Positions 43,166-53,104 are shown, counted from the stretch's first letter. The stretch: DNA of 64,000 nucleotides from SAR324 cluster bacterium (GCA_028281495.1 JANQJU010000070.1:1-64000), one strand, 5' to 3'. The notes: generated by a model from the letters alone, not told the origin. Program-made: numbers and translations.

Positions 43166-46100
43166 CTATGGAAAAGGAAGCACCGTATAGTCGCTGCTGC
43201 CACGCCAGAACACATTGACTTGACCACATTGCGCAACATGGTTTTGAGAAGGATACGGTGTGTTGGCTTGCTGTACGTTGCCTTCCCAGCCTGGACCATT
43301 GGTGATGAAGGATTTCAGCTCGAAACTTCCATTGACGGTTTTGGAGCAATCCATATCGACATCCAACATCCAATAATGTTGCCCCCACTGATTCAATGTT
43401 TCCTGACCATATCCATCGACAGGCACGGTCCGGAGCGCTCCCCAACTAGAAGGCCAAACGTCAGTGGTCCAATCCATAGCACTCCCATCGGCACCGGACT
43501 GAGTGGGTTCGATTCCATACCAATCGAGATAATCGTCACCAGCCTTCCAACCAGCCGTGGTGGCATTGAGAAGGTTACGATGGCGTATGGGAATTGCACA
43601 TTCGTAATTGGAGCTAGTGCACGTTCTACCTAAATTAGCAGCAGCATAGTCGTGATCAATCCCTCCTCGAAGCAACATATCTTGGCCAGATTGAGTGACA
43701 CCGTAGATGAAAACAACCGTTCTTTGCCAATCTTCCATGCTTTCCGTGATGGTGATACTCACCGAATCGGTAGCGGAGGCTCCGTTGTCGTCGGTTACTA
43801 TTAGTGTCAGGACATACGTGCCTGGACTGCTAAAGCTGGTGGTGGGTTGGACTCCTTGTAGGCCATTATCCCAAGCATATGACACGATAGTTCCGTCGGA
43901 ATCAAAGGAAGCTCCTCCATCTAATTGGATTGATTGGCCCACTCCCGCTTGGATGTCAGTACCTGCATTGGCAGTCGGGGCGACATTGGCATTGACGGTT
44001 ATGGTTACAGTATCGGTTCCGGTAGCTCCTTCGTCATCGGTTACCGTCAAGGTCACTGAATAGGTGCCGGGGGTGTCATATTGCAGACTGGGGTTGATTC
44101 CAGTCAATCCATTGCTCCAAGTATACAAAGTGATGGTGCCATCGCTATCGGTGGATCCACTGGCATCAAAACTAACGACGCTTCCTTCTTTCACAGAGAC
44201 ATCTGCCCCCGCATTTGCAACAGGATGGCTATTGACAGGAGCGGTTGGAGTTCCTGGTGTGATGGTTCCCGCATCAAATACGGAGCTGCCCAAGGGAAAC
44301 ATGTAGTTCTGACCACCATTGCTATCCCAGTTGCCTGCCCCATCATTGAAAACTCCTTCCACAGCAGTGGCATTCGGAACCGGGACGGTGATTACACTAT
44401 AACCTGGAAACGTGGAATCCGACATCGCAACACCCGGAGCAACGGTCCAAGTTCCGCCTTGAGGTCGATAGTGGAAATAAGGTGACGCGTAACCTCGTTT
44501 ATAATAAACCGTTGCGCTGCAACCTGAACAAGGAGGAAGGCCAGCTTGTGAGGTGCCGTCGTTCAATAATGTCCAGGTTCCGGCGGTCAAAACGACCCCG
44601 GAGACAGAAGGCTTCCAGGTGCTACCGCTATCTTCAGAATATCGGACTTGTGGATTGGTTTCTGACACCACGTAGCTCAAATTGGCGGTCAAAAATCCGG
44701 GAAAGTTAGATGCCGTCATCGGGGTTTCCACCCAGGTTCCGTTGTCGTTGATTTGTGCAATGACGGAAGGAGCATCACTTTCCACATACAGTGTGATTTG
44801 AGCACTCGGGGGACGGTCTGTTACAAACGGGTAAGTGCCTTCCACGCTACCGTTGATATCTTCAATGTACTTTCCATTTTCGAGACGATATCGTCCCGCT
44901 CCCACATACACTTGTTGAATTTCGCTTTTGGTGACATTGCCGTTCGCATCGACCGCCTCAATATAATAGTCGATCAACTCGTCTCGATAGTCGCCGATAT
45001 ACGCATAAAATAGGTCGCCAATGAGTTGTGCTGGCAGGATTTGCATGGTTTCTTTGGTCGCTGCTTGCCAATCCACTCCATTCATTTCGGGAGTCAAATC
45101 TCTTCGGGTCATCGAATATTCAACCCAATTGCCTACGCGACTTGGATCAATATTAGGCACCCCTTGAGCATGCAACGTGACCGGATCGTATACGCGGAAG
45201 GAGTTATCCGAAGCATCGGCCTGCTTGTTGGTATGGCGTCGAATTTTCACTTTGATGTCTTGGATTCCACTGACATCGAATCCATAGGTGTAGATAGCGA
45301 AATTGTTGTCAAAGTGGTGCAGCGTCCAGCCCTCGGCTTTGCTCACGTTGGCACTCCCTGGATTGTAAGGCCATCGTTGAGGCCACCAAACTGAAGGCCC
45401 GGTTTGATCGGCATTGGAATTTGTATCCACATACGGCTTGGAAAAATGCAACGATTGATTGAACGACAAGGTGGGTTTCACATGATCATCGACATTTTCA
45501 TCATAGTAGCCAAAACCAGAATCAATCGAAGCCATCAAGAAATACCATCCCAATTCAGCGGGATTCGCCCCACCGGCATAATCGTTGTTGGCATCTCCTT
45601 TGACAGGATATGAGAGCATCCAGGGATTCAACTGATTGCCTGGATAGGTGATTTCGTTGTCCAGTGCGGTCGTCGGACTCCAATGATCGGGGTGCGCGTC
45701 GAGCCAAATCTGTTCGGCTGTTTTCGCGTAGTTCAATGCCGCTTGAAGCAATGCAAAGTTTCGTTCGAGGTAGTGATATCCGTATTCAAACGAAACGGTC
45801 ATGCCTTCTTCCACGCCCGAAAGGTTGATTTTGGGTTGGTAGTCAAAACCATGAACGGTATTGAAATCAGGAAACTGTCCTTTCCAAATGCCAAACGGTA
45901 AGTGCCAATGGTACCAGGTGGGGTCTGCCGAAGAATCACGGGTGTCGATCCAAGAGCCATCTTGCACATGCACCACGTCGTCGTGTGGAATTGGGTTGGC
46001 CAGTAGGTACTCATCCACACCCACTCCATCCACTTGGGGATCTGCGTAAGTGACGTTGCCGGAGTTGGCCCAAGTCCCCCCATCCCCTGCACGACCTGAA

Positions 46101-47218
46101 GAGTTGTCGCCGTCGTGCGCAATCACGAAGTACTGCTTTCGATTTCCAGCAGCCGCTACAAAGGGCTTGAGCACATCTGCGGTGACTGAGCCTTGATAAC
46201 CTTCTTCCCACGAACTCGCTTGTTCTACCGGAATTCCCGCGATTCTTTCTTCAAGTCCTGTTTCAGGGTCCACATGCTTGACCCAATGAGGAATCGAGGC
46301 AAACGGGAACTTGTTCTGCGTGACTTGCGATTCGTTGAACATCTGTAAAGAAACCCATTCACCGACGTCGCTGACATTTTGGAGGTCGGCTCGATTGGGA
46401 GGCGACGTCAAGGTATCGATCCCAGGATCGTTGAGATAGGGGTAATCTCGCAACGTTCTAGAAAAGTGCACGTTGCCAATCACGGACCACTCAATTCCTA
46501 ATTTTTTCAAGGAGGGGATTAAACGCTCGGAAAATCCAAGCTCTGTGGGGAAAAATCCTTTGGAAGATTTAAAGTTGGAACCCAAGAAGTAGTCCTGGGC
46601 TAACGTAGCATTTTGATAAATGAGATCTTTGAGAAAATACTCCGCTCCCACGGTCGGTCCCATCGAATGATGTCCGGTGAAGTGAATCAAATCCAATGCC
46701 CGGTTGCCATTGGTTGTGAGCGTTCCGTAGTAAGCATTCCTCCACTTTTCTCCCCAATTGGGATTGCTATAACCGCTGAGTTTGCCCACCAAACTATTGA
46801 CGTTATTAATCACTGATCCTGACATCGTTACATGGGTTTGACTTCGAGGATACCGGCCATGATTTCCATTGGCTGTGTCGGCAGGCCAGTCTTGATACGC
46901 GCCAACCTTAGCGTGATGCGTGTAATACGAAACCAAGTCGTCATGGGGCATTGGCGCGCCATTGGGTAGAAAGTAGGTGTAGTTGGCAGGAGGGTTGTTT
47001 TTCAAATCGATAACGGGACCGTCGTAAGTATAACGAATGGGTGCTCCTACCGGAGTCGATTCATATTGGCTGACATCGTAATACGGCCAAAAGTTTGGCA
47101 TGTGATTGTGATAAATGTGAGTCGCACTGATGTCCTCGGCATGCACTGCCATCGGCATCAGGCCTATACCGGCAATAACGCCAGAAATGATCTTTTTGAG
47201 TCGATGTAGTGTGGTCAT
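43166..47218 (-). CDS. Secreted GH57-like alpha-glucan hydrolase with two PKD domains
   Basis: 1350 residues. Signal peptide ([20 protein letters not shown]), then a GH57-like catalytic domain with the opening [12 protein letters not shown] (HxHxP motif), the likely nucleophile Glu226 in [10 protein letters not shown] and the likely acid/base Asp369 in AHDGDNSSG. Middle beta-domains follow, then PKD domains at ~998-1078 and ~1080-1160 ([10 protein letters not shown] and SFDSDGTIV types). The C-terminal domain (~1165-1350; [19 protein letters not shown]...) is homologous to the N-terminus of the neighbouring pullulanase and resembles a terminal domain of secreted marine amylases as I remember them. 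It likely degrades starch or glycogen outside the cell. Confidence 0.82.
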   Translation of the reverse strand: MTTLHRLKKIISGVIAGIGLMPMAVHAEDISATHIYHNHMPNFWPYYDVSQYESTPVGAPIRYTYDGPVIDLKNNPPANYTYFLPNGAPMPHDDLVSYYTHHAKVGAYQDWPADTANGNHGRYPRSQTHVTMSGSVINNVNSLVGKLSGYSNPNWGEKWRNAYYGTLTTNGNRALDLIHFTGHHSMGPTVGAEYFLKDLIYQNATLAQDYFLGSNFKSSKGFFPTELGFSERLIPSLKKLGIEWSVIGNVHFSRTLRDYPYLNDPGIDTLTSPPNRADLQNVSDVGEWVSLQMFNESQVTQNKFPFASIPHWVKHVDPETGLEERIAGIPVEQASSWEEGYQGSVTADVLKPFVAAAGNRKQYFVIAHDGDNSSGRAGDGGTWANSGNVTYADPQVDGVGVDEYLLANPIPHDDVVHVQDGSWIDTRDSSADPTWYHWHLPFGIWKGQFPDFNTVHGFDYQPKINLSGVEEGMTVSFEYGYHYLERNFALLQAALNYAKTAEQIWLDAHPDHWSPTTALDNEITYPGNQLNPWMLSYPVKGDANNDYAGGANPAELGWYFLMASIDSGFGYYDENVDDHVKPTLSFNQSLHFSKPYVDTNSNADQTGPSVWWPQRWPYNPGSANVSKAEGWTLHHFDNNFAIYTYGFDVSGIQDIKVKIRRHTNKQADASDNSFRVYDPVTLHAQGVPNIDPSRVGNWVEYSMTRRDLTPEMNGVDWQAATKETMQILPAQLIGDLFYAYIGDYRDELIDYYIEAVDANGNVTKSEIQQVYVGAGRYRLENGKYIEDINGSVEGTYPFVTDRPPSAQITLYVESDAPSVIAQINDNGTWVETPMTASNFPGFLTANLSYVVSETNPQVRYSEDSGSTWKPSVSGVVLTAGTWTLLNDGTSQAGLPPCSGCSATVYYKRGYASPYFHYRPQGGTWTVAPGVAMSDSTFPGYSVITVPVPNATAVEGVFNDGAGNWDSNGGQNYMFPLGSSVFDAGTITPGTPTAPVNSHPVANAGADVSVKEGSVVSFDASGSTDSDGTITLYTWSNGLTGINPSLQYDTPGTYSVTLTVTDDEGATGTDTVTITVNANVAPTANAGTDIQAGVGQSIQLDGGASFDSDGTIVSYAWDNGLQGVQPTTSFSSPGTYVLTLIVTDDNGASATDSVSITITESMEDWQRTVVFIYGVTQSGQDMLLRGGIDHDYAAANLGRTCTSSNYECAIPIRHRNLLNATTAGWKAGDDYLDWYGIEPTQSGADGSAMDWTTDVWPSSWGALRTVPVDGYGQETLNQWGQHYWMLDVDMDCSKTVNGSFELKSFITNGPGWEGNVQQANTPYPSQNHVAQCGQVNVFWRGSSDYTVLPFP

Positions 47219-47225
47219 AAGCCTC

Positions 47226-47279
47226 TTATTGGATTGGAGTTTGGTGAGGAACGGATGGGATGCACCAGAGTTTGCTCAT
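47226..47279 (-). other. Possible 17-codon upstream reading frame of the GH57-like gene
   Basis: GGGGGTAA precedes ATGAGCAAACTC; the frame runs 17 codons to a TAA, 7 bases before the GH57-like ATG. A second frame (47276-47350, 24 codons) begins with the same GGGGTAAATGAGC motif and its TGA overlaps this ATG. Whether either is translated is unknown. Confidence 0.3.
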
Positions 47280-47396
47280 TTACCCCCGGTGCACCTTGGG
47301 TTGTGTTGAAGTGATTGTGTTGAAATGAAAGCCTTTCGGGGTTCGCTCATTTACCCCTTCGGCTGGGTGAAAAAGGACTGACGTTGAATAGATTTA

Positions 47397-47410
47397 TGCA
47401 AACGTTTGCA
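47397..47410. promoter_or_regulatory. Perfect palindrome TGCAAACGTTTGCA, LacI-type operator candidate
   Basis: A 14-bp perfect dyad with a central CG, the shape of LacI/GalR-family operators. It lies ~180 bp upstream of the GH57-like ATG and just beyond the pullulanase terminator, so it should act on the GH57-like gene. Related sites occur upstream of the pullulanase gene. No LacI-family gene is in the window. Confidence 0.65.
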
Positions 47411-47420
47411 ATTTTGATTC

Positions 47421-47450
47421 AAAAAAAAGGGTGGAACCGAAATTCCACCC
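47421..47450 (-). terminator. Rho-independent terminator of the pullulanase gene
   Basis: On the minus strand GGGTGGAA and TTCCACCC form a perfect 8-bp stem with a TTTCGG loop, followed by eight T. It lies 20 bases after the pullulanase stop codon and separates that transcript from the GH57-like gene. Confidence 0.92.
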
Positions 47451-47469
47451 AAGTTGGAGGGGGGTACAA

Positions 47470-50400
47470 TCAATTGGATGTGTAAACCAGTACGGTTTGC
47501 GGGGGCACGCTGATGGTGCTGTTCGCTTGATTGACAAATGCAGTCGCTCGTCCAGCGCCGGTGCAGCATCCGTCCAGCAGGTCTTTCAGGTAATGGCTGC
47601 TAGTGTTCTGCAATACAGGATGCAATTTGAAACCAGAGCGGTTGACATCGGTATCCCAGTAGTGAATCCACTGATCCCAAGAGGCATTGAACAAGACCCA
47701 TACCACTTCTCGATTAGGGTCTAAATCTTGAGAACCAAAGTCGGTCAGTTTGAGAACGATCAACCGACCGTCGAAGTTGCCTTGGTCGTTCCAGATGGAT
47801 CCTGGCAAGCTCAAGTTGGACTGAATGTCTCCTTTAGTTCGCATGCGGAACAGAGGCGAACTCTTGCGAATCTTAAGCATGTCTTGGAAATGATTGAAGG
47901 CCGCCATGATTTGAACATTGTTCGCAACTGGAACGGAGTTCAAGCGTGCTCGCCAGTCATCCCAAGCCTCTAGGTTTTCTGGTTGCCATCCAGGGGGAAG
48001 GCCTTTTTTCCAGTTGTTGGTTTGATAGTTGTAATCCAAGCGGTTGAACCAGTCCCCTGAGTTGTAGCTGTTTTCGTCTCCTGACTTCGAGCGAAGGACC
48101 TCCACACCCGCATGGAAAAACGGAACTCCTTGTGACAAGGCCACCATACTGACCCCGAGATTGTGCATCTTAGCCATTTGATCGGCAGTAGCAAACGCGC
48201 CGACCTTCGCAATCATGTGGTCCCACAAGGTGGCTTTGTCGTGCGCCGTGACATAATTGATGCTTTCCTGAGGATCGTTCACATAACCATTGGCCCAGTC
48301 GTTTAACGTGCTCCTTAAACCAGAAAGCACTTGGTCACGATTCTGGGTTTTGTCGGTGATGAAGGCATCATCAACAAACAAGTCGTGGGGGTTTTGGCCC
48401 TTCCCTTTCACGGAATCTCGGATTCGATCATTGAACGTTCCCAAGCCCATTGCCGAAGCAACCGCATTGTATTGATGCATGGCTTCTGCGGGCAGCTTCC
48501 ATTCCAAAGAACCAAATTGCCATCCTTCTCCGTACAGGTAGATTTTGGATCCATCGATTCCATCCTGAGCTTCGGTCAACTGATCCAAACCTTGTCGGAT
48601 ACCCCACATCGAAGCTTCCGTGTGGAAGCCCATCAGGTCAAAGCGGAAAGAATCGACTTTGTAAGTTTTGGCCCAGTGAACGATAGCATCTCGCATCAAA
48701 CGAGCGAACATGTAGTGCTCGGAAGCCGTATCAGGACAACAACTGGTGCTAAGGAAGTTCCCGTCGTGATCCAAGCGGTGGTAATAGTCAGGAACCACTC
48801 GTTGCAAAATATCGGTATCGAACAGGTGATTGAACACCACATCAGGCACGACACGCAATCCGATGCCATGAAGGGCTTGGACCATCTCTCGGAATTCTAA
48901 GATTCGTGTGGCTCCATCTGGATCCGAAGAGTAACTGCCTTCAGGAACCATGTAATGGAAAGGATCATACCCCCAATTGTATCCGTCAATGGCTCGTAGA
49001 TCGGTCGCAATGGCTTGCTGTTGCTCAGAATCGGCAGCGTAGCTTTCCATGACTTGTAAAATCGTGTTCCCGGTTTGAGGGTGCCCCGGATAAAGCTTTT
49101 CAATATTGTCCGTGAGGTCGATTCGCTGATTTTTGTCCTCGTTCACGGACTTGATGTCATTCACCGGTAAAAGATGAATATGGGTGAGTCCTGATTGAGC
49201 GAGCTTTTCCAAATGGTCACGACCGGTGGAGTTTTCCATTGCAAATGCTTTGAAAGTGCCTCGGTACGCTTCGGGGACAGTTGTGTCCAACACGCTGAAG
49301 TCACGAACATGCAATTCGTAGATGGCGATGTCTTCAGGAGCTTGCACATCATTGACTTGCACTTGAACCCCGTCGATTGTGTCCATTTGTGGAGTGATGG
49401 TGTGAGAATCCCAACCCGCAGGCTTCAAGGTGGTGTCATTTTCAATATCCACCATCTGAGAGCGCTCACTGTTCATAGAGAGGCTGATGGAATAAGGATC
49501 GGTGGCCAAGTAGGTTTGCAAAGTGCCCGAGAACCGATCAAACACGGTGACTTCATACAGATAAAACATGTTTTTCCAAGAAGAAGCTCCGCTGTAAGTC
49601 CACGCTCCAGTCCACTTGTTGTTGACCATCACTTTGTTCATGGTGAACGGGCTGCCTCCGACCATTGTAGAGGTAGTGGAATCAGGATAAACCATCAGTC
49701 TGACAGAATGAGCGGTCGGCGCCCAAAGGCTCAAGCTCGGGATGCCGTTTTGGAATTTGAGTCCTAAGTCTCCATCGTAGGAGTAAAGCTCATCAATCAC
49801 ACCGGCTTTTTGTATAGAAGTCGCGTCAACTACATTTCCGTTGGAATCGCGCTTGGCAATCACCACTTGTCCCAGAAGCATTTGCTCAATTTGAGCATCT
49901 GAAACGGAAACACTGATTTTGGTGAAACCGTGGTCTCGCATGAATGCAAACTTTTCGTAAAACACACCACTTTCATTGTTGAAATTTCCAACCGATCCCA
50001 AAGCGATTCCAGCGTCAACCGTGCTGAAATCGGCGCCTACTTTGATTTTTCCGTCGGTATCCCAGATCAAATTGCCATTGACATCGTAATGCAGGGTGTA
50101 GTTGTAGTTGCCTGCGTCGCTGCCCAAGATCCAACCAATTTTGTCGCGAGAGACCCAACGCGCACGGGCATCTGTTACTTTGCGTTCGTCGGGGTTTTGG
50201 GCCAATGGAATGAATTCCACGGTGTTTGAATCGTAGGAAACTTTGGTGATGAACCCCTTTTTAGCCCAGTGGTTGATCGTGGTGTGGGGGGTGTCAGCTT
50301 GGTTGATGTTGCTTTCCCAGAATTCGTTGCTTCCTTCACGAATGAAAGCTTTGAATTCAAACCAGTCCCCGACTTCGCCATCCATCGTGACATCGAACTT

Positions 50401-50772
50401 CCACCAGTGGGGTCCCCATTGATTTTCGGGATCCTCTCCGAAGCCGTTGTCGGCATACGTGTTTTTTGGTCCCCACTCCGCGGGCCAAGAATTGGTAGTC
50501 CAGTCGAGAGCGGACTCAGTACCCCAGTCGAGTTCGGAGTCGTTGGCTTTGATGGCTGCCGTGGTGCCATTCAATGTGTTGTTGTAGGTGATCGCTTCCC
50601 CCATGGTTGGGTAGGAGCCGGGCACTAAACCGGCGTCGTGTCCTCCTTTGATGAAGATATCTTGCCCAGGAGTGGTTTCTTTATAGATGTAGATAACGGT
50701 TCGAATGGGGGCAGCACTCGCAATGGCCATTCCCAACAACCAAAAACACAATAGACTCGCAATTCGCTTCAT
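47470..50772 (-). CDS. Secreted pullulanase (GH13, alpha-1,6-glucosidase)
   Basis: 1100 residues; GAGGAGG precedes the ATG and a signal peptide is present (MKRIASLLCFWLLGMAIASA). Residues ~21-190 are a domain shared with the C-terminus of the GH57-like neighbour (TVIYIYKETTPGQDIFIKGG...). Carbohydrate-binding/Ig-like domains (SLWAPTAHSVRLMVYPD) precede the GH13 barrel. The catalytic residues are nucleophile Asp712 (SFRFDLMGFH), acid/base Glu749 (YLYGEGWQFG) and Asp845 (VTAHDKATLWD). The YNWGYDP block near the barrel start is typical of pullulanase. It debranches starch or glycogen outside the cell, complementing the GH57-like enzyme. Confidence 0.93.
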   Translation of the reverse strand: MKRIASLLCFWLLGMAIASAAPIRTVIYIYKETTPGQDIFIKGGHDAGLVPGSYPTMGEAITYNNTLNGTTAAIKANDSELDWGTESALDWTTNSWPAEWGPKNTYADNGFGEDPENQWGPHWWKFDVTMDGEVGDWFEFKAFIREGSNEFWESNINQADTPHTTINHWAKKGFITKVSYDSNTVEFIPLAQNPDERKVTDARARWVSRDKIGWILGSDAGNYNYTLHYDVNGNLIWDTDGKIKVGADFSTVDAGIALGSVGNFNNESGVFYEKFAFMRDHGFTKISVSVSDAQIEQMLLGQVVIAKRDSNGNVVDATSIQKAGVIDELYSYDGDLGLKFQNGIPSLSLWAPTAHSVRLMVYPDSTTSTMVGGSPFTMNKVMVNNKWTGAWTYSGASSWKNMFYLYEVTVFDRFSGTLQTYLATDPYSISLSMNSERSQMVDIENDTTLKPAGWDSHTITPQMDTIDGVQVQVNDVQAPEDIAIYELHVRDFSVLDTTVPEAYRGTFKAFAMENSTGRDHLEKLAQSGLTHIHLLPVNDIKSVNEDKNQRIDLTDNIEKLYPGHPQTGNTILQVMESYAADSEQQQAIATDLRAIDGYNWGYDPFHYMVPEGSYSSDPDGATRILEFREMVQALHGIGLRVVPDVVFNHLFDTDILQRVVPDYYHRLDHDGNFLSTSCCPDTASEHYMFARLMRDAIVHWAKTYKVDSFRFDLMGFHTEASMWGIRQGLDQLTEAQDGIDGSKIYLYGEGWQFGSLEWKLPAEAMHQYNAVASAMGLGTFNDRIRDSVKGKGQNPHDLFVDDAFITDKTQNRDQVLSGLRSTLNDWANGYVNDPQESINYVTAHDKATLWDHMIAKVGAFATADQMAKMHNLGVSMVALSQGVPFFHAGVEVLRSKSGDENSYNSGDWFNRLDYNYQTNNWKKGLPPGWQPENLEAWDDWRARLNSVPVANNVQIMAAFNHFQDMLKIRKSSPLFRMRTKGDIQSNLSLPGSIWNDQGNFDGRLIVLKLTDFGSQDLDPNREVVWVLFNASWDQWIHYWDTDVNRSGFKLHPVLQNTSSHYLKDLLDGCCTGAGRATAFVNQANSTISVPPQTVLVYTSN

Positions 50773-50822
50773 ATTACCTCCTCTTCACAGGTTGCATCAT
50801 TTGAAACATTGAAATAGTTCAT
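50769..50822 (-). other. Possible 17-codon upstream reading frame coupled to pullulanase
   Basis: GAGGTAA precedes an ATG at 50822; the 17-codon frame (MNYFNVSNDATCEEEVI) ends in a TGA that overlaps the pullulanase ATG (ATATGA). Its length and its GGTAAATGA start match the frame upstream of the GH57-like gene. Translation is unproven. Confidence 0.35.
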
Positions 50823-50843
50823 TTACCTCGTTAATCCAGAGCT

Positions 50844-50903
50844 GCAATCGTTTGCAGAATGAATGTCAATTCTGCCTCAAATTGCTACTGCAATCGTTTG
50901 CAA
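50844..50903. promoter_or_regulatory. Two TGCAATCGTTTGCA sites upstream of pullulanase
   Basis: Identical 14-bp near-palindromes at 50844-50857 and 50890-50903, 46 bp apart, differ from the perfect palindrome at 47397 by one base. They are LacI-type operator candidates; a pair spaced like this could support looping or cooperative binding. Confidence 0.65.
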
Positions 50904-51102
50904 TCGGTGAAGAAATAATTCCGAATTCATGCGCATTGCGCAATGAGAATGTTTCCAAACGTTGTGTGCAAGTTGTGAATAGAGAATCGAATTGTCACAG
51001 AAATGTATAAAATTCAATAGGTTGAATGACAAGAATTCAACCTTCTTGCAAGGTCAACCGTGAACAGGGAAGTTGGGAAGTGCGGATTTCGCCAAAATGC
51101 GT

Positions 51103-51152
51103 CGTTTGCAGTGTAAAATGAAACGTTTGCAGCAAAAAATGAAACATTTGCA
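51103..51152. repeat. Three CRTTTGCA direct repeats with 21-bp period
   Basis: CGTTTGCA at 51103, CGTTTGCA at 51124 and CATTTGCA at 51145; the last two sit in longer copies (AAATGAAACRTTTGCA). A 21-bp period (two helical turns) is the geometry of LytTR-domain sites, and AACGTTTGC in the middle copy fits the published LytTR consensus except at its last base. They lie just after the LytTR regulator gene, in the pullulanase upstream region. Confidence 0.7.
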
Positions 51153-51164
51153 AACGCTTTGTGT

Positions 51165-52010
51165 TTATTCGTGAAACCAATTCGAATATTGAGATTGAAG
51201 AATGGAGAGAAACGCCCGTCCTATAGGAAGGGGTATGGTGCTACCGCTCAAATCCTTGAGGTATACTTCATAATCTGATTTGGATTTCCGGCGGGCGGCC
51301 AACACTTTGTGAGCATGGACCATATGGGATTTATGAATTCGCACTAACGGGGAATCTTGAAAGTAATTTGCCAACTGTTTGAGGCTCACCCGCAGTTCCA
51401 GATTTTGTTCATGCTTGATGTCGAAGTAAATTGTGCAATAGGGAGGAGCGGCTTGAATGTACGTAATATGATTCACGACTGGCCCCAACCGGTCCATTTC
51501 CATCCACTGTTTCAGATGGGCCTGTGAGGATTCACCACCTTCCTGAATTGCCGCTTGGTTTTGACTGGCGTAGTGTCCCGTAATGCCACCTGAAGGCGAA
51601 ACAGGCATTTCTTGAATCGTTTGTTCCAGCCATTCCAAGCCTTCGACTATTTTTTTCCACAACCGGACTTCTTCCTGCAAAACCGCTTCTCGACTCTGCT
51701 GAGTGACCAACGAACTCAATCGGGGGACCGAATACGTGCTTGTCTGTCTTTTCCCGGAACTTCGTCGGATAATCAACAAGTCCTGCCTCTCTAGGGACTG
51801 CAATGCCACGCTGAGCGACTTGCGTGACAACCCCGACCCTTGGCTGAGTTCATCGTAGGTCATGGGGAGTTTTTGCATCCCTTGCTCAATCAGCTTGGCC
51901 GCAACGAAGCTCCACACGCGAAACTCGGCGTTTCCCAAACGATTGAGGTTTTCTAAAATGCCATGAATCAGATGAGGCAAAAGTTCTTCTGAGGGGAGTG
52001 TGATTGGCAT
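51165..52010 (-). CDS. Winged-helix plus LytTR transcriptional regulator
   Basis: 281 residues, no membrane segment, no receiver. The N-terminal ~110 residues look like a winged helix (MTYDELSQGSGLSRKSLSVALQSLERQDLLIIRRSSGKRQTSTY). A helical linker follows (~115-165), then a LytTR DNA-binding domain (~175-281; PYCTIYFDIK, VRIHKSHMVHAHKVLAA). The LytTR part is closely similar to the C-terminus of the kinase at 23562-26831 (shared PYCxxY and IHKSHxVxxxKxL). Two DNA-binding modules on one chain is unusual. It is co-directional with the pullulanase and GH57-like genes and likely controls them. Upstream ATTCACTA repeats may be its own operator. Confidence 0.82.
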   Translation of the reverse strand: MPITLPSEELLPHLIHGILENLNRLGNAEFRVWSFVAAKLIEQGMQKLPMTYDELSQGSGLSRKSLSVALQSLERQDLLIIRRSSGKRQTSTYSVPRLSSLVTQQSREAVLQEEVRLWKKIVEGLEWLEQTIQEMPVSPSGGITGHYASQNQAAIQEGGESSQAHLKQWMEMDRLGPVVNHITYIQAAPPYCTIYFDIKHEQNLELRVSLKQLANYFQDSPLVRIHKSHMVHAHKVLAARRKSKSDYEVYLKDLSGSTIPLPIGRAFLSILQSQYSNWFHE

Positions 52011-52060
52011 GGGAAACTCCGACGCAACATCACGAATTTAAGCGCTTTCCACAAATTCGA

Positions 52061-52174
52061 ATTAGTGAATGGACTCCCTCCCAAACCATTTTCACCTCAG
52101 TCGTGTCAAGTAGTTTCTTTAATTCACTACCGAATTTATCTCAACGAAAGGGAATGGTGTAATTAATTCACTAC
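52061..52174. promoter_or_regulatory. ATTCACTA repeats upstream of the LytTR regulator
   Basis: AATTCACTAC occurs at 52121-52130 and 52165-52174, with an inverted ATTAGTGAAT at 52061-52070. All three lie in the ~200 bp before the regulator's ATG, suggesting an autoregulatory operator array. Confidence 0.45.
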
Positions 52175-52213
52175 GAAAAATCTTGGATTCGAGTAAGAAC
52201 GGAGCCGATAGCA

Positions 52214-53104
52214 TCACTCTTTGGGGTCGATGCCATGTTTTTTGAGAAGTTCCATCAATTGCTCGTTGCGTTTCTTTTCTTCCTCGGCACGTTGTCTTTC
52301 TTGTTCAGCTTGTCGCTTCGCTTCAGCCGCTTCTTCTTTGGCTTTCAGAAGTTGGCGCTCTTGGGCTTGTAAATCCTCCAAATATTCATCTTCCACATTC
52401 ATATTTTGCCGAACTTGCTCTTCCGAATTGGCTTTGATCAATCGACGGACCACCTTACGGAACTTTTCGGGAATCTGCTCGTCGTCGATATCGAGAACGT
52501 GTTTATCATGGCTCACTACGTAGCTTTGATCAAACACACTAAGAAGCCGTTCCAAATCGGTTCTCATCTCCTTCCTCAACTGAGGTATCTGAATCACAAT
52601 GCTATCATGGGTCAAGCTTTCGATGAATTCTTCCCGTGCTGAAATGGGTTCGCCTGTGGTTCCATCCCAATAAGCTCGTTTGACCTGAACAATGGGGGCT
52701 TCAATGTTTTCAAGTCGGTGACCCAAAAAATAGATGCTGTGGATCGGCAAGGCGTGCCTGATTTCCTTTCCTTTGTTTTGTTCGAGGACAGCATTTTCTT
52801 TGTTGGAGTATTGCATTCCCAAGTAATTTCGAAATCGCATGATATCGGTATGAAACTTAGCCTTCTGGATTTCGATAAGGACTTGTTTGAATTGTTGGTT
52901 AGGGAGTTGGATTTTAGCAGAGAAGTCCATTCGGTAGATGGTGAAGATATGGGGATCGCGAATTTCACCAATGGACTCTTGAGGTTTGAACTCCAAGTCG
53001 ACAACATTTTCGCTGAGGATTTCCGAGATGAGGAGGATGGCGACTTCTTTATCTTCCATGAGGTATTTGAAGACGACATCGTAGATCGGATTGGCAATGA
53101 ACAT
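52214..53104 (-). CDS. Rpn-family recombination-promoting nuclease / putative transposase, intact
   Basis: 296 residues. The PD-(D/E)XK core is visible: the NPIYDVVFKYLMEDKEV opening, the catalytic Asp in YRMDFSAKIQL and the ExQ element in VLIEIQKAKFHTDIMRFRNYLG. The middle part (SIYFLGHRLENIEAP) is typical of the PD-(D/E)XK transposase-like family. The C-terminal coiled coil (QERQLLKAKEEAAEAKRQAEQERQ) ends in KKHGIDPKE, as in the copy cut by the left edge. Rpn proteins stimulate RecA-independent recombination and some act in phage defence. It looks complete. The neighbourhood shows no other mobile genes. Confidence 0.88.
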   Translation of the reverse strand: MFIANPIYDVVFKYLMEDKEVAILLISEILSENVVDLEFKPQESIGEIRDPHIFTIYRMDFSAKIQLPNQQFKQVLIEIQKAKFHTDIMRFRNYLGMQYSNKENAVLEQNKGKEIRHALPIHSIYFLGHRLENIEAPIVQVKRAYWDGTTGEPISAREEFIESLTHDSIVIQIPQLRKEMRTDLERLLSVFDQSYVVSHDKHVLDIDDEQIPEKFRKVVRRLIKANSEEQVRQNMNVEDEYLEDLQAQERQLLKAKEEAAEAKRQAEQERQRAEEEKKRNEQLMELLKKHGIDPKE

